Positions 25,719-31,784 of a stretch of DNA of 31,784 nucleotides are shown one piece after another (positions within the stretch are counted from its first letter, which is position 1; each line of letters starts with the position of its first letter). The notes under the pieces are model-generated. The model did not search any database, was not told where the DNA came from, and saw nothing but the letters and a program-made list of their open reading frames with translations. The translations under genes and the position numbers were made by a program. The stretch is from JAQVUB01 sp033809415 (GTDB lineage: Bacteria > Verrucomicrobiota > Lentisphaeria > Oligosphaerales > Oligosphaeraceae), in NCBI GenBank assembly GCA_033809415.1, contig JAPXLT010000018.1, positions 1 to 31,784 of the forward strand, given 5' to 3'.

Positions 25719-26537
25719 CTACCAGTTTTTTCCGAAAATACGTTCTACATTGCGATACAAGATATTGCGCATGTCATCCTCGGTGATTTTTGCTGAGAGG
25801 ACGCCGCCGATGCCTTGAAATTCATCAAACCAAGGCAGGTCGGTGCCGTACAGGAGCCGTTCGCTTCCGACCATCTCGACGAGCTTCTCGATGGTTCCCC
25901 GTTCGCCTGGTATGGCGGTCAGTTCGAGCCAGACATTGCCGGCGGTTTCCTTGACGACACGGCGTGCATATTCCCAGTCGCCATAGATGCTGTGCCCCAT
26001 GAAAAATTTAATGCGCGGGTATTTTTGTGCGACCTCAAGCATGATTGGCCCGCCATTGCACGCGCTGCCGCCCCAGGTGTGATTCAAGATCGGGAGGGCA
26101 CGCTCCTCGGCAAATTTCAGGGCATATTCATAGGCTTTGTCAGTGACAGCGACTCTGTGATAATCCGCGAGAAATTTCAGACCGACGGCATAGGGCGCCC
26201 ACTGGTCGAATTTCGCCAAGTCCTCCTTGATGTTTTCCGGAAAATGCGGATTGATGGAGACGTACATGCGCAGATGCTCGGGGAATTGGCGACACATTTC
26301 CCAGACTTTTTCATTTCGCAGTGCGCCCCAGAGTGCTTCATGGTGTGAGAAGACCAGGCGTTGGACGCCGGCCCGTTTCAGGTGGGCAACTACATCGGCG
26401 GGTTCGCAACGCTTAAAGTAGATGGCGTAATGGCAGCCCATGTGTCCATGCATGTCATAGACTGGAAAGTCTGCATGTCCATGTTTCCAGTATGCTTCTG
26501 CAATCGAACCCGGCTTTTCCCAGATGGCAGTTTTCAC
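25719..26537 (-). CDS. Amidohydrolase-family TIM-barrel protein with intact metal site
   Basis: A 272-residue protein of the Amidohydro_2 type (TIM-barrel metal-dependent hydrolases and decarboxylases). The expected metal motif is present as YDMHGHMG (H-x-H after strand 1). It is followed by ILNHTWGGSA, FFMGHSIYGDW and the strand-8 acid in LLYGTDLPWFDEF. It lacks a signal peptide. GTG start 26537 overlaps the upstream gene's TGA by 4 bp (GTGA) and has AAAGGAG 7 nt upstream, so the two genes are translationally coupled. Family members act on lactones, aromatic acids and related compounds; the substrate here is unknown. With the aminotransferase and epimerase it forms a small catabolic-looking cluster. 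A GTCC-core array follows its stop. Confidence 0.88.
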   Translation of the reverse strand: MKTAIWEKPGSIAEAYWKHGHADFPVYDMHGHMGCHYAIYFKRCEPADVVAHLKRAGVQRLVFSHHEALWGALRNEKVWEMCRQFPEHLRMYVSINPHFPENIKEDLAKFDQWAPYAVGLKFLADYHRVAVTDKAYEYALKFAEERALPILNHTWGGSACNGGPIMLEVAQKYPRIKFFMGHSIYGDWEYARRVVKETAGNVWLELTAIPGERGTIEKLVEMVGSERLLYGTDLPWFDEFQGIGGVLSAKITEDDMRNILYRNVERIFGKNW

Positions 26538-27292
26538 AGTTCAGCTCCTTTCAACAACCTTTCCAGGTTTTTCCCGGTGATCAAGGCAAAGTCGTCGTCG
26601 TTTAATCCGCTGTGCCGCAATTGCAGCATGCCGTTACCGTGATTGTAGAGTGGCAAACCACTGCCGTAAAGGATGCGGTCCGCACCATATTTTTCAGCAA
26701 GATCGCGGATGCCCTCCGGTACCCAGTAGCCCGCCGTGTCAACATGAAAACCATCATAATTCTCGAGTAGGGGACGGATATTCCGGTCGGAACCCCATTT
26801 GCCGATCGACTCGAGGTAAATGCAGGTGAGGTGCGGAAATTCTTTCAGGAAGGCATACAGTTCCGCCCATTTTCCGGCAAAGGCATCCAGCAGAACCGGG
26901 ACTTTGCGTTCAGCGGCCGCATCGAGGATTTTGCCGAGGGTCAGGCGGCAGGGAACGTAGCGATGTTCAAAAGGTGACATTGTAATGGCACCGACACGAG
27001 CCGCTTTCATCTGCGAAAAAAATTGCTCTGGAGCTGGTATTTCATCGCATTGCGAGGGCAGGATGCACCAGACGCCGCAAAGGCGCTGCTGCGGATCATC
27101 GCGCAAGAATTCCGCAATCTTTTCGTTGGTGCCCAGTGCCCCCTTGATGATGTTGGTATGCCGGATCAATGCCCGGTCAACCCCGTAGTAGTCCATCTCA
27201 GACAACAAAGTTGGAACATCCGGCAGAGACGCCTCACCGGCTGCACCAGCACCCAATCGACAGTTGGCATCAAAAAAGAAACAGTTTTTCAT
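26534..27292 (-). CDS. Amidohydrolase-like protein lacking the H-x-H metal motif
   Basis: A 252-residue relative of the downstream amidohydrolase. The barrel pattern is recognisable (VDRALIRHTNIIKG, VPVLLDAFAGKW, LTCIYLESIGKWG, ADRILYGSGLPLYNHG), but the strand-1 metal motif reads FFFDANCRLG, where an H-x-H would be expected. The strand-8 TD is changed to SG (YGSGLP against YGTDLP in the neighbour). This suggests a metal-free or non-catalytic paralogue, perhaps a partner subunit. ATG 27292 has AAGGAG 8 nt upstream and a promoter-like sequence about 25 nt upstream. The TGA overlaps the next gene's GTG. Loss of activity is an inference from motif comparison within the pair. Confidence 0.82.
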   Translation of the reverse strand: MKNCFFFDANCRLGAGAAGEASLPDVPTLLSEMDYYGVDRALIRHTNIIKGALGTNEKIAEFLRDDPQQRLCGVWCILPSQCDEIPAPEQFFSQMKAARVGAITMSPFEHRYVPCRLTLGKILDAAAERKVPVLLDAFAGKWAELYAFLKEFPHLTCIYLESIGKWGSDRNIRPLLENYDGFHVDTAGYWVPEGIRDLAEKYGADRILYGSGLPLYNHGNGMLQLRHSGLNDDDFALITGKNLERLLKGAEL

Positions 27293-27317
27293 TAAATAAT
27301 CTCCTTCATGCTACGAT

Positions 27318-27347
27318 ATAATATCCCGCATCTAAAAGCAAAATCAA
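27318..27347 (-). promoter_or_regulatory. Sigma70-like promoter of the minus-strand amidohydrolase operon
   Basis: On the minus strand, TTGATT (27347-27342) and TATTAT (27323-27318) are separated by 18 bp. The start would fall near 27311, about 19 nt before the ATG at 27292, with AAGGAG between. Both boxes are close to consensus, and the surrounding DNA is AT-rich. Confidence 0.55.
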
Positions 27348-27395
27348 TATATCGTTGTTGCGAAAAATATATCAAAACTGCGGTTTGTTGTTTTT

Positions 27396-27481
27396 TCGGA
27401 CAAGTCGGACAAGTCGGACAAGTCGGACGGGTCGGACGGGTCGGACGGGTCGGACAAGTCGGACAAGTCGGACAAGTCGGT
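27396..27481. repeat. 9-mer tandem array GTCGGACAA/GTCGGACGG between divergent genes
   Basis: Nine to ten 9-bp units in a symmetric order: three or so ending AA, three ending GG, then three ending AA. The array lies between the divergent promoters of the amidohydrolase operon and the prepilin gene. Confidence 0.95.
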
Positions 27482-27591
27482 TCTTGTCCATTCCATTTTG
27501 TCCATTCCTGTCCATTGTCCATTGTCCATTCAGCAGTCTATTCTTGTCCATCTCGTCCATTTTGTCCATTCTTGTCCCTGTCCCTCGTCCA
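27482..27591. repeat. Degenerate TGTCCATT-type repeats
   Basis: About eleven loosely spaced copies of TTGTCCATT or close variants (TGTCCATTCC, TCGTCCATTT, TTGTCCCTGTCC), 7-12 bp apart. They continue from the 9-mer array and share its GTCC/GGAC core. No coding potential. Confidence 0.85.
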
Positions 27592-27603
27592 TAAAAGTTT
27601 TGT

Positions 27604-27632
27604 TTGCTTTTTTATTCTTTGCCGATTATAGT
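27604..27632 (+). promoter_or_regulatory. Putative sigma70-like promoter of the prepilin gene
   Basis: TTGCTT (27604-27609) and TATAGT (27627-27632) with a 17-bp spacer, giving an expected start near 27639, about 38 nt before the ATG at 27677. It lies directly after the repeat region in AT-rich DNA. Confidence 0.45.
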
Positions 27633-27676
27633 AGCCACTGTCGGTTTGATCTATATTCTTAGGTATGAGGTCAAGT

Positions 27677-28372
27677 ATGAAGAAATCTTTTACTTTGATT
27701 GAGTTGCTGGTTGTGATTGCGATTATTGCGATCTTGGCTTCGATGTTGCTTCCTGCCTTGCAGAAGGCCCGGGCCAAGGCTCAGGCCATCACCTGCATCA
27801 ACAACCAAAAGAGCATCGGAGTGGCTTCGGGGTTGTATATGGACGACTTCGAGGGCTTTCTGCCCGGCGCCAACAATGGAGGTCTGCTCTGGCCTAACGG
27901 ACGCACCGCCTTTCCCTTCACTTGGGCGATGCATCTGTATCTGAATCAGCCTTTTGTCTACAACAAGGCTTGGACTTTTCCGCCGGGGAACCCGCTGGCC
28001 TGTCCTGCGGATGATCTGCGTAACAGCTATTACGGCAGCCGTTTCCATGTCTTCAGCTACGGTACCAACCTCTACACCAGCTGGCACCTGCCTATTGGCC
28101 CCATGCAGCAGCCCATCAACTTTCGCAAGCCCTCGCAGTACATGTATGTCGCCGATATAATCGCCGAACCCTACGGAGCCGCGCTGACCTTCGCCGCCAC
28201 CAGCTATATCTTCAATACAGCAGCATCACTGGGCGAATATAAAAACCGAGTCGATTTCCGCCATCCCAACCAGACCCTCAATGCGCTGTTCACCGATTTC
28301 CATGTCGAGCCGATGAGCTACAAGCAACTCTACGGCTCGGGCGTAAAATATACCTATTCCGCGCGTCCCTGA
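27677..28372 (+). CDS. Type II/IV prepilin-like protein (N-terminal cleavage/methylation domain)
   Basis: A 231-residue secreted pilin-like protein. The leader MKKS-FTLIELLVVIAIIAI is a class III signal with the prepilin peptidase cleavage expected before Phe5. The -1 residue is Ser, not the usual Gly. The mature N-terminal helix includes E at +5 (FTLIE), needed for methylation and assembly. KARAKAQAITCINNQKSIG continues the helix. The C-terminal segment RHPNQTLNALFTDFHVE resembles the H-X9-DG motif of the large prepilin families in Lentisphaerota and Planctomycetota, but with ten intervening residues and Phe for Gly. ATG 27677 with GAGGTC about 5 nt upstream is preferred over ATG 27665 because it starts the leader exactly. 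It is paired with the DUF4838 gene 162 bp downstream; a cell-surface carbohydrate role is inferred. Confidence 0.9.
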   Translation: MKKSFTLIELLVVIAIIAILASMLLPALQKARAKAQAITCINNQKSIGVASGLYMDDFEGFLPGANNGGLLWPNGRTAFPFTWAMHLYLNQPFVYNKAWTFPPGNPLACPADDLRNSYYGSRFHVFSYGTNLYTSWHLPIGPMQQPINFRKPSQYMYVADIIAEPYGAALTFAATSYIFNTAASLGEYKNRVDFRHPNQTLNALFTDFHVEPMSYKQLYGSGVKYTYSARP

Positions 28373-28534
28373 GTCTTTTACAGTGCTTTCAGGGTAATTC
28401 TTCCACAGAGACATCGTCTGTCCAGGCAGGGCTTTCTGACTCTGAACTGCGGTCATATCGCCCGCATCAGGTGGTACGTATAGTCTTGCGGCATTTTCAG
28501 TACGATCACGAACCTCCATTACTAGGTTGACATT

Positions 28535-31504
28535 ATGCTTAAAATTGTGTTTCCGGCTGCTCTTCTGCTTTCCCTCTGTGTCTATGCTCTGCCGCAGGAC
28601 CGCATCATTGCACTGCCGACCAGCCTGCGCAGAATACAAATTGCGGCAGAAAAAACCATCCCTGTGCTCCGGGACGGGCAATCGCAGCTGGAGATTGTCC
28701 TGCCTGCGGGGGCGAACCGGGTTCTGCAATTCGCCGCTGCTGAGCTACAGGAGTATTTTCGGCGCTCCTGTCAGGTGGAGCTGCCTGTCGTCAATGCCCC
28801 GAACGACAGCAAGGTCAGCATCATTTTAGGTGACAACCAGTGGAGTCGCCAGGCCGGTCTCGATTGTACGGTCTTGCCACGTGACGGCTATTACCTGAAA
28901 AGCGTCGGTCGGCGTATTTACATTGCCGGTGTGGATGATGACAAGGGCAATCCCGCCGAGGCTTTCGGCTGGTCGGTGCTCTTCGAGCGCGGAACCCTGA
29001 ACGGAGTCTACGAGTTCCTGGAACGATTCCTAGGCATACGCTTCTACTTCCCCGGCGAGATCGGCACCGTGGTGCCCAAACACCAGCAGCTGAACTTGCC
29101 GCAGATGGATATCTACGACCGCCCGGATTTTCCCAGACGCAGATACGGTGCCGCCCCGATCAACCACCAAGCCTGGTTTCCGGAACAGGAATATCACCAT
29201 CGCCTGTCGGGACGCATGAACCTGAATCTGCGCACCGAGTCGTTCTATGTGCCCTGCTGCCACAGCATGGAGCGCCTGAAGATCGTCGAGCGTTTTGCGG
29301 ATAAGTATCCGGACATCCTGGCCATGGATGAGCATGGCAAACGCCATACCCAGCCCGGTTCGGTTTATTATGGCAACTTGTGCTATACTTCTCCATCCTT
29401 GAGAGATGAGCTGTTCCGGGATGCAGTCTCGCATCTGTCCGGCGAGCCGGCGCAAAACCGCGGCCTGCGCGGTTGGGACCCCAGCGCCATCCAGCCGGGA
29501 TTTTTCAATATCATGCCTAAGGATCATTTTCGCACCTGCTATTGCCCGCGCTGCCGAGAATTCTACCAGAAACATCCTGAGTCGGAGCTGGTCTGGGACT
29601 TGGTCGCGAATATCGCCGGGCGTCTGCGCCAAGCCGGGGTGCCCGGCTACGTCACTGCCATGGGCTACGGCCATTACCCCAATCCGCCCCAGACCGTCTC
29701 CTTGCCGGACAATGTCCTGATTATGATCTCAGTGCGCGGCCCCTGGGCAGAGAATATCCCGGCAGCTCGTGCCGAGGGGGATCAGCGTATCAAGATTTGG
29801 ACGGATTTTACCGGCCGCAAGCCTTGGCTCTGGAATGCCACCTACAAGTACGGCGGCCTCGAACTCCCCGATATTCCACCCACCACCCCCCGCATAATCG
29901 GCAAGTATTATGTGCGCCAGGCCGGCAACATCTCCGGCGCCTTTATGGAGTCCGAGAGCGACCATTGGATTTTCAGTTACCTCAATTACTACAGCATGGC
30001 CAAAAGCACCTGGGACAATACCTTGGACCCCGATGCTCTGGTCGATGAGCATCACCGCAAGATGTTCGGGCCGGCTGCGGTACCAATGGGGAAATTCTTT
30101 GACCGCATCGAGGAACTCTGGCTGACCCGAATTTCCGGGCGAACCGTGGAGACCCGCCTGGGCTTTGAGGCAGTCCCTCCCTCCGACAATGAACTTTGGG
30201 AGCAGATTTACTCCCCGGCCGAATTCGAACAGTTTGACCAATGGTTCGACGCTGCCGCAAAACTTTGCGCCGGGCATCCGGAGGAGGCCAAGCGGGTGGA
30301 TTATTTCCGGCGCCATTTCCTGGGGCAGATCAAACGCGGGGCCGAGCGCTATCAACGTCTGTGCTCATCCCTACAAGACTTGCAGTTCCAGGTACAGGCG
30401 CTTTCGGATGGAGAGGCAATCGTGTTGGACGGGAAGCCGGATGAGGCGGCTTGGCAGCCGGCGCGGGCCCATTATCTGCTGCCCCTGGAGAGCGAAAAGG
30501 GCGAGGTCGCGACCACCCTGATGTTCCGTTATGACCAGCAGTATCTGTACTTGGGCGCAGTCTGCACCGAGCCGAAGATGGAGCAGGTGGTGGCCAATAT
30601 GCGGGAACATGACAATGGCAATATCTGGACCGATTCGGTGCTCGAGGTGTTCCTCAATCCCAGCGCCGATCGCAGCAACTACTTTCATTGGATAATCAAT
30701 TCCCTGGGCTATGTCTATGATGCCAAGGCGATCCGGCAGGACACCCGCAGCCAGTACGATCCCAGCTGGAATTCCGGCGCCAAGATTCAGGTTGCCCGCA
30801 GTGAGCAAAGCTGGAGTGTCGAGATGGCCATCCCCTTGAGCGCATTGCCGGATTTGAAGGCCGATGGTTTTCCTGCCAATGTCGGCCGCTTCCGGGTTTT
30901 GTCAGAAAAACCGGAGGTGCGAATGTACAGCCTGAGTCCGTTTGTCAAGGGCTTCCATGATTTGGAGTATTACGGTACCATGGTACTGACCCCTCAGCTG
31001 CCGGCGTCACTGTCGCTCTTAAACAACGGCGACTTCCGGGCTGCCCAGAAGGGCGCCTCATTTGGCGACTGGCACAGCGGCGACATTGAAGCCGTTCCCC
31101 CAAAAGGCGATATCATCAGCCTGGACCGGCAGTATTTCCGAGTCGGCGGGCAAGCCCTGCGCATCCAGTCTGACGGCAGCAAACCCCACGGCGTGACCCA
31201 GTACCTGCCCCAGCTCAAACCTAACCGGACTTACCATGTCACTTTCCAGGTACGCTGCGAAAATATTGTGCCCAATAAGAAGGGCGGCGGTGCAGTAGTC
31301 AATTATGGTGATGTCCGCAACAATTGGTATCCGGCAAACTGGTATACTGGTTCCATGCCTTGGACCCGGCAGGGTTTCCTGTTCCGGACTGGCCCCGAGA
31401 CTAATCAGGATCCCAAACAGACGGCTTGGATCCGCTTGGCAATTTATTCCGCTACCGGAACCGTCTGGTTCGATGACCTGCAAATGCGCGAGATCGAGGA
31501 GTGA
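28535..31504 (+). CDS. Secreted DUF4838 protein with carbohydrate-binding modules
   Basis: A 989-residue exported protein. An N-terminal signal peptide (MLKIVFPAALLLSLCVYA) is followed by an alpha-glucuronidase/GH20-type N-terminal domain (AAELQEYFRRSC, IILGDNQWSR, GVYEFLERFLGIRFYFPGE). Then comes the DUF4838 region (about 200-560), with the family's cysteine cluster TCYCPRCREFY and GWDPSAIQPGFFNIMPKDHF. Residues about 635-800 resemble a CBM9-like domain (GKPDEAAWQPA, DSVLEVFLNPS, VEMAIPLSALP). About 835-985 resemble a CBM4/9-type beta-sandwich (NNGDFRA, PNRTYHVTFQVRCEN, TVWFDDLQM). DUF4838 proteins are presumed glycoside hydrolases, but activity is not established in general. The ATG has only a weak AGG-type site upstream. 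A REP-like element starts 13 nt after the stop. Confidence 0.88.
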   Translation: MLKIVFPAALLLSLCVYALPQDRIIALPTSLRRIQIAAEKTIPVLRDGQSQLEIVLPAGANRVLQFAAAELQEYFRRSCQVELPVVNAPNDSKVSIILGDNQWSRQAGLDCTVLPRDGYYLKSVGRRIYIAGVDDDKGNPAEAFGWSVLFERGTLNGVYEFLERFLGIRFYFPGEIGTVVPKHQQLNLPQMDIYDRPDFPRRRYGAAPINHQAWFPEQEYHHRLSGRMNLNLRTESFYVPCCHSMERLKIVERFADKYPDILAMDEHGKRHTQPGSVYYGNLCYTSPSLRDELFRDAVSHLSGEPAQNRGLRGWDPSAIQPGFFNIMPKDHFRTCYCPRCREFYQKHPESELVWDLVANIAGRLRQAGVPGYVTAMGYGHYPNPPQTVSLPDNVLIMISVRGPWAENIPAARAEGDQRIKIWTDFTGRKPWLWNATYKYGGLELPDIPPTTPRIIGKYYVRQAGNISGAFMESESDHWIFSYLNYYSMAKSTWDNTLDPDALVDEHHRKMFGPAAVPMGKFFDRIEELWLTRISGRTVETRLGFEAVPPSDNELWEQIYSPAEFEQFDQWFDAAAKLCAGHPEEAKRVDYFRRHFLGQIKRGAERYQRLCSSLQDLQFQVQALSDGEAIVLDGKPDEAAWQPARAHYLLPLESEKGEVATTLMFRYDQQYLYLGAVCTEPKMEQVVANMREHDNGNIWTDSVLEVFLNPSADRSNYFHWIINSLGYVYDAKAIRQDTRSQYDPSWNSGAKIQVARSEQSWSVEMAIPLSALPDLKADGFPANVGRFRVLSEKPEVRMYSLSPFVKGFHDLEYYGTMVLTPQLPASLSLLNNGDFRAAQKGASFGDWHSGDIEAVPPKGDIISLDRQYFRVGGQALRIQSDGSKPHGVTQYLPQLKPNRTYHVTFQVRCENIVPNKKGGGAVVNYGDVRNNWYPANWYTGSMPWTRQGFLFRTGPETNQDPKQTAWIRLAIYSATGTVWFDDLQMREIEE

Positions 31505-31517
31505 ACCCTGCCGAGAT

Positions 31518-31784
31518 AAAAAATTTCGTACTACTCTTCAAACTTCTTGTTTTTTCAGAAAGATTTTTCAGAAAAGCAAGCTTTAAGTCATTGGCATATA
31601 AGCACTTCTCCGTCTGATTGTGGTGCCTTTACAAGGCACTGTCTTTGGGGGATTTCCCACCCCAGGCCTGGGGTTAAGCATGGGTAAACGCCTACGGCGT
31701 AATACGTTATGCCAATCCGCCGATCTGTCAGATAAAACAACCAACTAGACTGCCAATCTGCATGTAATTTCATCCGTCAGAGCC
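31518..31784. repeat. REP-like element 2, near-full copy reaching the window end
   Basis: Nearly collinear with element 1: AAATTTCGTACTACTCTTC, AAGTCATTGGCATATAAG, GTGCCTT-TAC-AAGGCAC, ACCCCAGG-CCTGGGGT (loop lost), AAACGCCTACGGCGTAATAC, CCGATCTGTCAGATAAAACA and AATTTCATCCGTC. It begins 13 nt after the DUF4838 stop. The right end is cut by the window. No gene is seen in this region. Confidence 0.9.

Overview
The window looks like a metagenome-derived scaffold (it contains a 10-N gap at 21538-21547) from a Lentisphaerota-like (Victivallis-type) member of the PVC group. That placement is an inference. It rests on a prepilin leader protein encoded next to a DUF4838 carbohydrate-active protein, BatA/VWA membrane proteins, cytoplasmic rhamnosidase and heparinase-type enzymes, and intergenic DNA packed with short repeats. 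No rRNA, tRNA, CRISPR array or transposase gene was seen.

Layout. 1-5950 (minus strand) is housekeeping: the N-terminus of NAD+ synthetase, an LplT-like MFS transporter, a family-4 uracil-DNA glycosylase, PurM and a membrane pyrophosphatase. 6307-10276 (plus) holds an RpiB-GlyA fusion, an ectoine-type aspartate kinase and an RluA-family pseudouridine synthase. 10469-15535 (plus) encodes two membrane-anchored von Willebrand factor A proteins. 15685-23048 (plus) is a carbohydrate cluster: a 1073-residue barrel-like protein of unknown family, a GH78 alpha-L-rhamnosidase-like enzyme and a heparinase II/III-like lyase broken by the gap. None of the three has a signal peptide, so they probably act on imported sugars. 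23124-27292 (minus) is a second catabolic cluster: two overlapping amidohydrolase-fold genes (one without its metal motif), a DegT/StrS aminotransferase and a xylose-isomerase-like epimerase. 27677-31504 (plus) carries the prepilin-like protein and a secreted DUF4838 protein with carbohydrate-binding modules.

The most striking feature is the intergenic DNA. Almost every gene or transcription-unit end is followed, usually within 0-28 nt of the stop codon, by one of three repeat classes: (i) P elements, with an arm like TTTTTAACAACGAAAAGACA, present either as one arm or as a full inverted repeat; (ii) heptamer arrays (GGGTGCA)n, predicted to form G-quadruplexes, often followed by 9-mer or 11-mer arrays with a GTCC core; (iii) REP-like palindromic elements of about 100-280 bp. 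One heptamer array lies in frame inside the uracil-DNA glycosylase gene. Because 7 is not a multiple of 3, copy-number change there would switch the gene off. These repeats look like a set of 3'-end elements and are the best candidate for something undescribed here.
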